Below, piece after piece: positions 10,105 to 18,117 of a DNA stretch of 64,000 bases (within the stretch, counting starts at the first letter, position 1; the number at the start of each line of letters is the position of its first letter). The notes under the pieces were generated by a model. That model did not search any database and was not told where the DNA came from. It saw only the letters and a list, made by a program, of their open reading frames with translations. This DNA comes from an uncultured bacterium (GTDB lineage: Bacteria > Bacillota > Clostridia > Lachnospirales > Lachnospiraceae): contig CAJMQQ010000001.1 in assembly GCA_905215625.1 (NCBI GenBank), forward strand, positions 1 through 64,000. Reading direction: 5' to 3'. The translations under genes were made by a program, and so were the position numbers.

Positions 10105-10173
10105 TAAAAAACTGCCGCACAATGAATCATCGGATTCTAGAAATCGAAATCCTCCTTTTCACTCTGCGGCAGT
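10105..10173 (-). terminator. Terminator of efp
   Basis: ACTGCCGCA at 10165-10173 pairs with TGCGGCAGT at 10111-10119 as a 9-bp stem, with a further GGATT/AATCC helix inside, followed on the minus strand by six T residues. It lies just upstream of the NlpC/P60 gene. Confidence 0.7.
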
Positions 10174-10219
10174 CTCGCCTGTTTATCAGCTTCTGCTACA
10201 AACTGGCAGCATCTGTTGA

Positions 10220-10777
10220 TTAAACTCTGGACAGATATTCGCCTGTTCTGGTATCAATCTTAACCTTGTCGCCCTGGCTTACGAATAACGGTACTGCAAT
10301 GACTGCTCCAGTCTCAACAGTAGCTGGCTTGGTTGCTCCGGTTGCGGTATCGCCCTTAAAGCCTGGCTCGGTATCGGTAATCTCCAGCTCTACAAACAGC
10401 GGAGGCTCTACGGAGAATACGTTGCCGTTGTAAGAACAAACCTTTACCATCTCGTTCTCTTTTACGAACTTTAATGCATCGCCAATGGTGTCAGTATTTA
10501 ATGCTACCTGATCATAGGTCTCCACATTCATAAAGTGGAATAAATCGCCGTCTGCATACAGATACTGCATATCTACTCTGTCAATTCTTGCTGCTGGGAA
10601 CTTCTCAGTAGGACGGAATGTTTTCTCAATTACACCGCCGCTGATAACGTTCTTTAATTTGGTGCGGACGAAAGCAGCGCCTTTTCCTGGTTTCACGTGC
10701 TGGAACTCCAGAATCTGTACAACGTTGCCGTCAATCTCTAATGTAATACCATTTCTAAAATCACCTGCTGATATCAT
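10220..10777 (-). CDS. efp: Translation elongation factor P
   Basis: A product of 185 residues matches EF-P in length and sequence, beginning MISAGDFRNGITLEIDG. EF-P binds between the P and E sites of stalled ribosomes and helps form peptide bonds at polyproline stretches. The loop that reaches the P-site tRNA is KPGKGAAF with Lys31 at its tip. An unmodified lysine or a Bacillus-type 5-aminopentanol modification are both possible. The ATG at 10777 follows AAGGAGG; an in-frame ATG 27 bases upstream is ignored. The gene follows aroDK by 59 bases and ends at an intrinsic terminator. Confidence 0.96.
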   Translation of the reverse strand: MISAGDFRNGITLEIDGNVVQILEFQHVKPGKGAAFVRTKLKNVISGGVIEKTFRPTEKFPAARIDRVDMQYLYADGDLFHFMNVETYDQVALNTDTIGDALKFVKENEMVKVCSYNGNVFSVEPPLFVELEITDTEPGFKGDTATGATKPATVETGAVIAVPLFVSQGDKVKIDTRTGEYLSRV

Positions 10778-10836
10778 AAAGATATTCCTCCTTAAGTCGT
10801 TCAAAACTCTTCAATCTAGTTTATTCTATAATATAA

Positions 10837-12165
10837 TCATTGTATTTTCAACTCTTTTTTCACATTTCCTTCAAAAAATGCCAAAATTTCTTTTCCAATC
10901 TCTTCCGGATTCTTTCCATCTGTGGCAATTACCAGATCTGCTGCCGTCTCGTAAGCGCTGCGGCGCTTGTCCATTAACTGACGGATTCCCTCTTCATTCA
11001 TCCGTCCTTTTAAATTGGGTCGGGATCGGTCCTGCCCCACCCGCTTTAACACGGTTCCTGGCTCTGCAGTCAGAAGCACTATGGTTCCCGCCTCCTTCAT
11101 GGCTGTTACATTTTCTTCCCGCAAAACAGCCCCGCCGCCGCAGGAAACTACAGAAGGCTCTTCTTTTACGATCTTCTGGATCAGCCTAGTTTCCAGATTT
11201 CTGAAATATTCTTCCCCATACTGTTCAAAAATATCCGTAATTTTCATGGAAGTCTCTGCTTCGATCCGCTGATCCATCTCAATTACCGGACAGGACAGGG
11301 TTTCTGCCAGAACTGACGACACCGTAGTCTTGCCAGTTCCCATAAATCCAATCAAAAATATAGGGGAAAGCTGCCGTTTTCCCATCCCTGGATTCATACC
11401 CTGATGGACTGCATCCAATATGGTCTTTAAGGAAACTGCGTCTATCTGTCCGGGGGCGGACGGCGTCCCTGCGCTTCCAAAGGTCATACAAGACCCAAAG
11501 GTTTCTCCTGACAGACGGCTGATAAGTCCCATACCTCCCATGGCCATGGTAATCAGAGGGCGCTTCGCAGTTCTGGATGCAGCCTCTGTAACGGATAACA
11601 GGCGCACCACATCTTCCGTACTCCGGGGCATAACCGCCTCTTTTAACAAATCGGCTCCCAGTTCTTCCATCTGTTCAAACCGCAAAAGCAGTTCTTTGCT
11701 GTCCGGGGTTCTGGAAAAATCGTGGCTGGACATAATGATCCTTACGCCCTGCTCTTTTATCTGGCGGATCACATATGTAAACAACTCCCGCCCTGCTTTC
11801 AAGCCGGTAAACAGCTCCAAATCTACCAGATCGGCGGTTCCGGACAATGCCGCCTGAAGGGTCAGTTCCAAATACTCCTTTGCATCCAGCTCCCGCTCTC
11901 CCCCTTCCTGTTTTCCGCGGAAGGTAAATAACAGCGGAACGTTTCCCAGAATATTCCTGAGATCCTGCAGAGCCTGGCGCACCTTCTCCGGACAAGTTCC
12001 ATCCTCATACCAGTCTGCCCGCCATTCTACCAGATCAAAGGGCACGTCCCGCAGCTTTTCTGCCTGGCTGAGAAGTTCCTGTCTGGTAACCGCCACAATG
12101 GGAACACAAATTTTAGGGCGTCCGGTTCCAATGAAAACGCCCCTTACCTTTACTGCTTCTGTCAT
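10837..12165 (-). CDS. Fused 3-dehydroquinate dehydratase / shikimate kinase
   Basis: This single 442-residue frame joins two shikimate-pathway enzymes. Residues 1 to about 258 are a type I 3-dehydroquinate dehydratase (AroD), with Glu47 (VEWRADW), catalytic His148 (SSHDF) and Schiff-base Lys175 (LLKEAVMP) all present. Residues 266-442 are a shikimate kinase (AroK) with P-loop GFMGTGKTT at 273-281, a shikimate-binding GGGAVL loop and an RSRPNL lid. The two steps are not consecutive in the pathway: shikimate dehydrogenase acts between them and is not encoded here. The start overlaps the yqeG stop by 4 bases, so translation is likely coupled. Confidence 0.93.
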   Translation of the reverse strand: MTEAVKVRGVFIGTGRPKICVPIVAVTRQELLSQAEKLRDVPFDLVEWRADWYEDGTCPEKVRQALQDLRNILGNVPLLFTFRGKQEGGERELDAKEYLELTLQAALSGTADLVDLELFTGLKAGRELFTYVIRQIKEQGVRIIMSSHDFSRTPDSKELLLRFEQMEELGADLLKEAVMPRSTEDVVRLLSVTEAASRTAKRPLITMAMGGMGLISRLSGETFGSCMTFGSAGTPSAPGQIDAVSLKTILDAVHQGMNPGMGKRQLSPIFLIGFMGTGKTTVSSVLAETLSCPVIEMDQRIEAETSMKITDIFEQYGEEYFRNLETRLIQKIVKEEPSVVSCGGGAVLREENVTAMKEAGTIVLLTAEPGTVLKRVGQDRSRPNLKGRMNEEGIRQLMDKRRSAYETAADLVIATDGKNPEEIGKEILAFFEGNVKKELKIQ

Positions 12166-12659
12166 TTCTTTTTCCTCTCATACGCATATAGGACCAGCTT
12201 TTCCGGAATCCGCTTCAGCACAATCTGGATTTCTTCCTTCGGGTTGATTGGAGTCACCAGAATGCTGTACAGTCCAGTCCGGTTGGCTCCCCAGATGTCT
12301 GTAAAAATCTGGTCGCCTACAACTATCGTCTCTTCTGGTCTGGTTTCCATTTTTTTCATGGCTTCCCAGTACCCCCTGCGTTTCGGCTTTCCTGCCTTAA
12401 AAATATACCGGGTTCCCACATCCTCTGCAAACCGCCTGACTCTGGGTTCTTTGTTGTTGGAAGCCAGACAGGACTCCATTCCCATGGTTCTGAGCCGTTT
12501 AAAAAGCTGTCTTGCCTGGTCATCCGCAGGGGCGTCGTGGGGCACTAAGGTATTGTCTACGTCAAAAATCACTCCCCGGATACCCTTCTGGTAAAATGTT
12601 TCAAAGGGAATCTGATAAGTACTTTCTGCCCGCTCATCTGGATAAAATTGTTTTAACAT
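12162..12659 (-). CDS. yqeG: YqeG family HAD phosphatase
   Basis: A 165-residue protein of the HAD-IIIA type has motif I DVDNT with Asp33 and Asp35, motif II SNN, and a C-terminal GDQIFTDIWGAN motif containing the Mg-binding aspartates. It matches YqeG of Bacillus, a putative phosphatase that commonly sits near shikimate and ribosome-assembly genes; its physiological substrate is uncertain. It overlaps the start of aroDK by 4 bases and lies 7 bases after nrdR, so nrdR-yqeG-aroDK form a tight operon. Confidence 0.92.
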   Translation of the reverse strand: MLKQFYPDERAESTYQIPFETFYQKGIRGVIFDVDNTLVPHDAPADDQARQLFKRLRTMGMESCLASNNKEPRVRRFAEDVGTRYIFKAGKPKRRGYWEAMKKMETRPEETIVVGDQIFTDIWGANRTGLYSILVTPINPKEEIQIVLKRIPEKLVLYAYERKKK

Positions 12660-12666
12660 CGCTCTC

Positions 12667-13119
12667 CTATTTCTTCAGCAGTTTTCCCAGCTCTTCCATA
12701 AAGGTATTCACATCCTTAAATTCCCTATACACGGATGCAAACCGGACGTAGGCTACCTCGTCCAGCTCCTTCAGCTTATCCATGACCAGTTCTCCGATCA
12801 CAGAGGTGGGCACTTCCTTTTCCTCCATATTAAAAATCTGATTTTCAATGCTGTCAATTACAGCGTCAATCTGCTGGGTAGACACCGGCCGCTTATGGCA
12901 GGACTGAACCACCCCATTCTCAATTTTCGCCCGGTCATACGGTTCTCTGGTCTCGTCTTTTTTAATCACCATCAGCGGCATGGTCTCTAACTTCTCGTAA
13001 GTGGTAAACCGTTTCCCGCAGGTTTCGCACTGTCTGCGCCGACGGATAGAGCTGTTGTCGTCTGCTGGTCTGGAATCAATTACCTTTGTGTCTGCTGCAT
13101 TGCAAAATGGGCATTTCAC
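12667..13119 (-). CDS. nrdR: Ribonucleotide reductase regulator NrdR
   Basis: NrdR is an ATP/dATP-sensing repressor of ribonucleotide reductase genes. The 150-residue protein has an N-terminal zinc ribbon (Cys3/Cys6 in CPFC, Cys31/Cys34 in CETC) and an ATP-cone domain at about residues 49-139. The start is the GTG at 13119, with AGGAGGT seven bases upstream; this gives the usual N-terminus (V/M)KCPFC. A longer frame to 13233 adds residues that do not belong to the family. A promoter with 17-bp spacing lies at 13178-13206. Confidence 0.95.
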   Translation of the reverse strand: MKCPFCNAADTKVIDSRPADDNSSIRRRRQCETCGKRFTTYEKLETMPLMVIKKDETREPYDRAKIENGVVQSCHKRPVSTQQIDAVIDSIENQIFNMEEKEVPTSVIGELVMDKLKELDEVAYVRFASVYREFKDVNTFMEELGKLLKK

Positions 13120-13177
13120 CTTCTCTACCTCCTGTCCTGTTTTGAAAGGGCATTTTATCCCCGAATCATTTAGACTT

Positions 13178-13206
13178 ATTTTACATGAAGGACGCCGGTT
13201 CCGCAA
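13178..13206 (-). promoter_or_regulatory. Promoter of nrdR-yqeG-aroDK
   Basis: TTGCGG at 13201-13206 and TAAAAT at 13178-13183 are separated by 17 bases, 59 bases before the nrdR start. Confidence 0.5.
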
Positions 13207-13217
13207 GCCTTTTTGTT

Positions 13218-13475
13218 TCATCCTCCCTTGCACCGCTCTTCTTTTTCCTCATAATCCACCAGAATAATATCCTCCCCCACCTGGCAGATCCTGCAGAATG
13301 GAATAATATATTCCTTTTCCCTGCATAAAAATCCGCAGAAACTTCCTGGGCCAGGGACAATCAGGGCAATGATGCACCCAGTTTTCATATCAAAATCCAC
13401 ATCTCCTACAAAGCCCAGCCGGTGGCAGTTTTTGATGTTGATTACTTCTTTTGTTTTTAATTCGCAGATTCGCAT
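13218..13475 (-). CDS. YlmC/YmxH family sporulation protein (PRC-barrel)
   Basis: An 85-residue PRC-barrel-like protein begins MRICELKTKEVINIKNCHRLG, the signature of the YlmC/YmxH family in spore formers. The family is annotated as sporulation-related, but a mechanism is not established. Several cysteines (five in the second half) are unusual for such a small protein and could bind metal. The ATG at 13475 was chosen on family length; the ribosome binding site (AGGCAGGG) is weak. The frame extends further upstream to 13589 without family similarity, through the metQ terminator. Confidence 0.85.
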   Translation of the reverse strand: MRICELKTKEVINIKNCHRLGFVGDVDFDMKTGCIIALIVPGPGSFCGFLCREKEYIIPFCRICQVGEDIILVDYEEKEERCKGG

Positions 13476-13513
13476 ACCCTGCCTCGCAAAACATCTTTTT
13501 TGACAGTATATGC

Positions 13514-13564
13514 AAAAAGGCCGCCGCCCAGTCTGCATTTTCACAGAAACGGGCGGACAGCCTT
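13514..13564 (-). terminator. Terminator of metNIQ
   Basis: On the minus strand GGCTGTCCGCCC pairs with GGGCGGCGGCC (one mismatch) and is followed by TTTTT, just after the metQ stop. Confidence 0.85.
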
Positions 13565-13592
13565 CCATAACTTTGCTTGTTCCTTCCACGGA

Positions 13593-14507
13593 TTAGAACA
13601 GCGGAACTACTGCTCCTTCATAAGTTTCATCCATAAAGGTTTTAATCTCTTCGCTGGTCAGAACTTCTACCAGGGCTTTGGTCTTATCGGTTTCTTCTTC
13701 GCCCTCCCGGACTGCTAACACGTTGCCGTAGGTCGTTGCAGAAATAGACTCTGCATCCTCAATCGCAAGGGCGTCGCTTACCTTTAAGCCAGCCTCAATT
13801 GCATAGTTGCCGTTGATAACTGCAAGATCGACATCTGGAAGAACACGTGGAATCTGGGCTGCTTCTACTTCCATGATCTCTAAGTTCTTAGGATTTTCTG
13901 CAATGTCATTTTTGGTTGCCTCTAAGCCTGCACCCTCTTTTAAGGTAATTAAACCCTGTGCCTCTAATAACAGAAGCGCTCTTGCCTCATTGGTCACATC
14001 GTTTGGAACTGCTACGACTGCGCCGTCTGCCACTTCCTCTAAAGAAGCGGTCTTTCCTACATAAATGCCGAATGGCTCATAGTGGATAGCTGCTGCGGAT
14101 ACCAGCTTGGTTCCGTGCTGCTCATTAAAGGACTCTAAGTAAGGAAGGTGCTGGAAGTAGTTTGCATCCAGATCTCCTGCGTCTAAAGCATTGTTTGGCT
14201 GGACATAATCGCTGTAAATCATTACCTGCAGATCGTATCCTTTTTCTGCCATCAGAGGTTTTGCTGCCTCTAAAATCTCTGCATGGGGAGCCGGGCTTGC
14301 GCCGACTACCATCTTTTCTAAGTCGCCGGATGCTTTGGACTCTTCTGCTTTTGTTTCTTCTGCCTTCGTTTCCTCTGCTTTGCTTTCTGCCTGTGCAGTG
14401 GTTTCTGCCGCAGATGCTGCGGTAGTTTCAGCGGCGCCATTTCCTCCGCAGGCAGATAATGCTGCTGCAGTCAGGACGGCTGCGAGTACAAGACTTACTT
14501 TCTTCAT
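13593..14507 (-). CDS. metQ: Methionine ABC transporter substrate-binding lipoprotein
   Basis: A 304-residue lipoprotein of the MetQ/NlpA family captures methionine outside the membrane and delivers it to MetNI. The signal peptide ends in the lipobox LSAC, giving lipidation at Cys20. A low-complexity Ala/Glu/Lys/Thr linker (about 25-62, with EETKA repeats) precedes the two-lobed binding domain. The start follows GAGGAGG. It is the third gene of metN-metI-metQ and is followed by a terminator. Adjacent genes and the methionine-rich leader peptide upstream of metN both support methionine as the substrate over other NlpA ligands. Confidence 0.93.
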   Translation of the reverse strand: MKKVSLVLAAVLTAAALSACGGNGAAETTAASAAETTAQAESKAEETKAEETKAEESKASGDLEKMVVGASPAPHAEILEAAKPLMAEKGYDLQVMIYSDYVQPNNALDAGDLDANYFQHLPYLESFNEQHGTKLVSAAAIHYEPFGIYVGKTASLEEVADGAVVAVPNDVTNEARALLLLEAQGLITLKEGAGLEATKNDIAENPKNLEIMEVEAAQIPRVLPDVDLAVINGNYAIEAGLKVSDALAIEDAESISATTYGNVLAVREGEEETDKTKALVEVLTSEEIKTFMDETYEGAVVPLF

Positions 14508-14558
14508 AATTATTCCTCCTCATTAAAGGTAATTTATGATTTAGGCGTATACGCCAAA

Positions 14559-15230
14559 TCAGCGGATTCTCTTGTCATTGACCTTAGACAGTTTCATAAA
14601 GGATTCCTGAATAATCTGGACAATGATTACCATAATGGCAACGGTTACAAACATAATCTCTGTCTCATACCGATAATATCCATAGTTGATGGCAATAGCT
14701 CCCAGTCCGCCTGCGCCTACAAATCCGCCCATAGCGGTGTAGCCTAAAATCGTAGTAACGGAAATGGCCGCGCCTACCAGTAAAGACGGCTTGGATTCCG
14801 GCAGAAGGACTTTATAAATAATCTGCCAGGTGGAAGCTCCCATGGACTTTGCTGCCTCGATAACGCCTGCGTCCACTTCCCGGAATGAAGACTCTACCAT
14901 TCTGGCAATATAGGGAGCGCCTGCAATGATTAACGGGAATATCAATGCTTTAGGGCCAATGGTGGTTCCCACTACTTTTCTGGTTATTGGAAGAACCATA
15001 ATGGCCAGAATAATAAAGGGAACGGAACGGAGCAAGTTAATCATAAGTCCCAGAACTTTTTCAATAACAGGAACCGGCTTAATGCCGTCCTTTGCCGTTA
15101 CTACCAGAATTACGCCCAACGGAATTCCAATCAGATAGGAAAAAAGAGAGGACATTGCCACCATATAAATGGTTTCCCAAATTCCTGTCCCCAGCATACT
15201 AAGGGTTGTGGAATCAAACTGCATCTTCAT
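14559..15230 (-). CDS. metI: Methionine ABC transporter permease
   Basis: The 223-residue integral membrane protein has about five hydrophobic segments and the ABC permease coupling loop (EAA-type, EVDAGVIEAAKSMGAS). It forms the channel of the MetNIQ importer. The start overlaps the end of metN by 17 bases, with GAGGAGGT inside the metN 3' end, so translation is coupled. Two ATGs lie close together (15230 and 15224); the second has the better spacing to the ribosome binding site, so two residues may be absent from the real N-terminus. Confidence 0.93.
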   Translation of the reverse strand: MKMQFDSTTLSMLGTGIWETIYMVAMSSLFSYLIGIPLGVILVVTAKDGIKPVPVIEKVLGLMINLLRSVPFIILAIMVLPITRKVVGTTIGPKALIFPLIIAGAPYIARMVESSFREVDAGVIEAAKSMGASTWQIIYKVLLPESKPSLLVGAAISVTTILGYTAMGGFVGAGGLGAIAINYGYYRYETEIMFVTVAIMVIIVQIIQESFMKLSKVNDKRIR

Positions 15231-16230
15231 TTACCTCCTCATACGGCACCTTGGCAGTGCTTAAATAATTGGTCACTCTTCTGGCGTCTGCTTCGTCTTC
15301 CGGAAGCTGGACAATCATCTGTCCCATGGCAGTGCCGCTAATGTCCCTGGTCGCTGCATACATGATATTAACTGGTGTTTTGCAGGCCAGAATCATGTTG
15401 GCAAGCACTGGTTCGGAAGAAGCCCGTCCGTCAAAAATAATACGAATCTGACGGCCTCCGCCAAAATTGCCGTTTTCCACTGCATCGCCTAAAATCAGCT
15501 GGCGGCCGATTTTGGATTTCGGCTCTGAAAAAATCTCCGATACCTTTCCGGATTCTGCAATGTGACTTTTATCAATAATAGCTACGCGGTCGCAAATCGC
15601 TTCAATAACCGCCATCTCGTGGGTAATCACAATAACCGTGACGCCCAGATCCTTATTAATCTGCTTTAACAGTTGGAGAATCGATTTGGTGGTATTGGGA
15701 TCCAATGCGCTGGTAGCTTCGTCGCACAAAAGCACCTTCGGATTGGTGGCAAGGGCTCTTGCAATGGCCACTCTCTGCTTCTGTCCTCCAGAAAGCTGTG
15801 CCGGATACGCCTTCATCCGTTCCTCTAAACCTACCATTTTCAGCAGTTCTTTTGCCTTTTCTTTTGCCTCTGGCTTGGGTACGCCTGCAATCTCCAGTGG
15901 AAAACATACATTCTGCAGGACGTTTCTCTGGGCTAGAAGATTAAACTGCTGGAAAATCATTCCCATGGATCTTCTGGCTGCCCGGATTCCCGCTTCTCCC
16001 AAGTCTCCTAAACTCTGCCCTTCAAAAATCACCTTTCCTGCCGTCGGCTTCTCCAAAAAATTGATACACCGAACCAAGGTGCTTTTTCCTGCACCAGACA
16101 AGCCGATGATTCCAAAAATCTCGCCTTTTTCAATCTCCAGATTGATGTTATCCAGAGCATTGACCGTTCCATTTGCGGTAGAGAACTGTTTGCCCAGCCC
16201 TTCCAGCCTGATAATTGCCTCTGCTGACAT
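15214..16230 (-). CDS. metN: Methionine ABC transporter ATP-binding protein
   Basis: This 338-residue ATPase powers MetNIQ. Walker A is GLSGAGKST, the signature is LSGGQKQRVAIARAL, Walker B ends LLCDEATSALD, and the C-terminal NIL domain (about 255-335) is the regulatory domain known to bind methionine and inhibit transport in MetN proteins. The ATG at 16230 follows AAAGGAAG; the frame runs on to 16263 without better support. A long leader upstream holds a promoter, a Met-rich peptide and a terminator, so expression is probably controlled by attenuation. Confidence 0.95.
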   Translation of the reverse strand: MSAEAIIRLEGLGKQFSTANGTVNALDNINLEIEKGEIFGIIGLSGAGKSTLVRCINFLEKPTAGKVIFEGQSLGDLGEAGIRAARRSMGMIFQQFNLLAQRNVLQNVCFPLEIAGVPKPEAKEKAKELLKMVGLEERMKAYPAQLSGGQKQRVAIARALATNPKVLLCDEATSALDPNTTKSILQLLKQINKDLGVTVIVITHEMAVIEAICDRVAIIDKSHIAESGKVSEIFSEPKSKIGRQLILGDAVENGNFGGGRQIRIIFDGRASSEPVLANMILACKTPVNIMYAATRDISGTAMGQMIVQLPEDEADARRVTNYLSTAKVPYEEVNEDAV

Positions 16231-16332
16231 TTCATACTTCCTTTCTTTTTCCATCCATCCCATTCATAGGACGCAGGTTCCTGTGAAACCAAGAAAACCT
16301 GTCACTGGCAGCTTTTTTCAGATGCCTATAAC

Positions 16333-16377
16333 AGAAAAGAGCCGCAAGTCCTTGCACAGACCCGCGACCCCTTTTCT
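16333..16377 (-). terminator. Attenuator terminator in the metNIQ leader
   Basis: The RNA segment forms a long hairpin: an outer AGAAAAG/CTTTTCT helix, a GGTCGC/GCGGCTC helix, and an inner GGGTCT/AGGACTT helix around GTGCA. The 3' arm runs into CTCTTTTCTGTTAT, an intrinsic terminator tail. It lies 103 bases before the metN start and 85 bases after the leader peptide stop. Its position between promoter and first gene indicates conditional termination. Confidence 0.8.
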
Positions 16378-16395
16378 CATTTCTTCCTATCTGTT

Positions 16396-16427
16396 CTGAA
16401 GTTCTTTCTCTTTTCAAAAGACCTCAG
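16396..16427 (-). promoter_or_regulatory. Leader hairpin with antiterminator-like loop
   Basis: CTGAGGTCTTT pairs with AAAGAACTTCAG (11 pairs, one bulged A), exposing the loop TGAAAAGAG. The loop octamer GAAAAGAG is perfectly complementary to CTCTTTTC in the 3' arm of the downstream terminator, so the two pairings are mutually exclusive. Function is inferred. Confidence 0.5.
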
Positions 16428-16461
16428 GGTTCATCACATCATCTATACATTGGGACTTTTA

Positions 16462-16551
16462 TCAGTTTTTTGGGTACACGAACATTCGGCACATATTCCA
16501 CATGCCGTTCATCATGTCCATATTCATCTCCATGAATAAAAACTGACGCAT
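16462..16551 (-). CDS. Methionine-rich leader peptide of metNIQ
   Basis: A 29-codon frame starts at an ATG at 16551 with a perfect AGGAGG (16560-16565) eight bases upstream and stops with TGA at 16462. Nine of 29 residues are methionine (positions 1, 7, 9, 11, 13, 14, 17, 20, 23), far above the roughly 2-3 percent typical of proteins. It lies about 45 bases after the expected transcription start and before an intrinsic terminator, in the leader of the methionine importer operon. The layout is that of a classical attenuator such as trpL or hisL: ribosomes stalling on Met codons when charged tRNA-Met is scarce would alter folding downstream. The sequence RBS-proximal GGACTTT could also pair with AAAGTCC just after the stop codon. 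Confidence 0.8.
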   Translation of the reverse strand: MRQFLFMEMNMDMMNGMWNMCRMFVYPKN

Positions 16552-16600
16552 AATAAAGTCCTCCTGATGCTTTCCCAGCCTGTCTGACTGAGTTGTAACG

Positions 16601-16629
16601 ATTTTAGTACAGACCAACCAGTTTGTCAA
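16601..16629 (-). promoter_or_regulatory. Promoter of the metNIQ leader
   Basis: TTGACA at 16624-16629 and TAAAAT at 16601-16606 are separated by exactly 17 bases, close to the sigma-A consensus. Transcription would begin near 16594, giving a leader of roughly 360 nucleotides before metN. It starts right after the pepV gene. Confidence 0.8.
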
Positions 16630-16662
16630 GTCTTTTCTCTGACATATACATATGATAATAAT

Positions 16663-18087
16663 TTATGCGCATAAGTCAATGATTACCTGGGCAAAAATCT
16701 CGGCACTGGCAACCAGTTCGTCAATCACTGCAAACTCATCCGCACCATGCATCCGGTTTTCAGTCTCCGGCATAGCTGCGCCAAAGGCAACGCCGTTCTT
16801 TAAGTGGTGAACATAAGTACCTCCGCCGATTGCCAGACATTCGCCCTTTCTTCCGGTGTATTCTTCGTATGCCTTTAATAAGGTCTTTACGAAATCGGAA
16901 TTGCCGTCTACGTGGTGAGGCGGAGTCATGGATTTGTTTAACAGTGTCATTCCATTTTCTGCCATCAGCTTCCGTACTGCTTCCAGGGTGTTTTCTTCTG
17001 TAGAACAAATCGGGCAGCGGCTATCAAAGGTTCCGTCTAAGCTGCCTTCGTCAATCTTCAACATAGAAAATGCCACGGTCATCTCTCCGGACAAATCGTC
17101 TTTCATATCAATTCCCAGTGCTTTTCCATTTACATCGCCATGAGGGAACAGTTTCACCAGTTTCTTTACATATTCAACCTGAGGGCAGTCTGCAAGAGGC
17201 AGGCGGCTGACTAATGTCAGAAGGGCAGTCAGGGCATTTTTTCCTGCTTCCGGAGTAGATGCATGAGCGCCTGCCCCAATGGCCGTAATGGTGTAGATTG
17301 GATCATCTTCTAAGGAATCCTGTGCAGTCAGCACAAATTCCATATCAAACTCTTTTTCTGCCTGGGCAATCACCGGACGGATGTCTTCTAAGGTCTTATT
17401 TCCCAGTTCGATGGTCGCAAATGCTTTGCCTGGAACTACGTTTTCTTTGATCCCTGCTTCCAGGGAAACCAGTCTTGGAAGCGCATCGGATTCTTCCCAC
17501 TCTGCAGTAAAGTGGCCTGGGAGACGGCCTTTTTCAATGTTTACAACCGGATAAGACGCATCTGGTGAGAAGGTCATAGGAGCTTCCGACTCTACGTCAT
17601 AATAGTGGGCGATGTCGGCGCTTCCACACTCTTCATCGGTTCCCAGGATCAGACGGACATTTTTCTTTAACGGAATGCCCAGCTCTTTAACGCAGCGCAT
17701 TGCATACAAGGCTGCCACTGCTGGTCCCTTATCGTCTGCAGTTCCCCTGCCGTAGATCTTTCCGTCTTTTACAAGGGGTTCAAATGGTTCGGTTACAGTC
17801 CAGCCTTCTCCTGCCGGAACCACGTCTAAGTGAGCCAGAATATCCAGATGGCGCTCTAAGGCGCCGAAATCTACGGTTCCCACATAGCTGTCATAATTGG
17901 TTGTGGTAAAGCCATACTTTTCTGCCATGGAAAGCGCTGCTCCCAGAGCACGAAATGTACCCTCTCCAAACGGCATTCCTACTTTGTATGCCATTTTTTC
18001 GCTGTTAATGCGGCACAGAGTAGCGATGTCTTCCAACATCTCCTGTTTGTGCGCTTCGATATATTCTTTAATCTGCTGTTTATACAT
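16663..18087 (-). CDS. pepV: Dipeptidase PepV (M20 family)
   Basis: A 474-residue zinc metallopeptidase of the PepV/Sapep type hydrolyses dipeptides in the cytoplasm. Metal ligands are visible in DILAHLDVVP (His), GRGTADDKGP (Asp) and GTDEECGSADI (Glu-Glu), and a late HH/HG segment (MTPPHHVDG, TYVHHLKNG) completes the site. The ATG at 18087 is preferred over a TTG at 18111. It lies 30 bases after yqeY. The next gene downstream is the metNIQ leader with its own promoter. Confidence 0.93.
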   Translation of the reverse strand: MYKQQIKEYIEAHKQEMLEDIATLCRINSEKMAYKVGMPFGEGTFRALGAALSMAEKYGFTTTNYDSYVGTVDFGALERHLDILAHLDVVPAGEGWTVTEPFEPLVKDGKIYGRGTADDKGPAVAALYAMRCVKELGIPLKKNVRLILGTDEECGSADIAHYYDVESEAPMTFSPDASYPVVNIEKGRLPGHFTAEWEESDALPRLVSLEAGIKENVVPGKAFATIELGNKTLEDIRPVIAQAEKEFDMEFVLTAQDSLEDDPIYTITAIGAGAHASTPEAGKNALTALLTLVSRLPLADCPQVEYVKKLVKLFPHGDVNGKALGIDMKDDLSGEMTVAFSMLKIDEGSLDGTFDSRCPICSTEENTLEAVRKLMAENGMTLLNKSMTPPHHVDGNSDFVKTLLKAYEEYTGRKGECLAIGGGTYVHHLKNGVAFGAAMPETENRMHGADEFAVIDELVASAEIFAQVIIDLCA

Positions 18088-18117
18088 CTCTCGTTCCAGT
18101 CCTTTCTCCAAATGCTG

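Noticed and set aside
15638..16399. 253-residue plus-strand frame
   Set aside because: Antisense to metN and its leader; no domain or ribosome binding site.
16231..16662. SAM riboswitch, SMK box or Met T-box upstream of metN
   Set aside because: I found no GGAUAAGAGA-like SAM-I core, no AGGGUGGNACCGCG T-box sequence and no SMK pattern on the minus strand. The only terminator-linked features are the leader peptide and hairpins.
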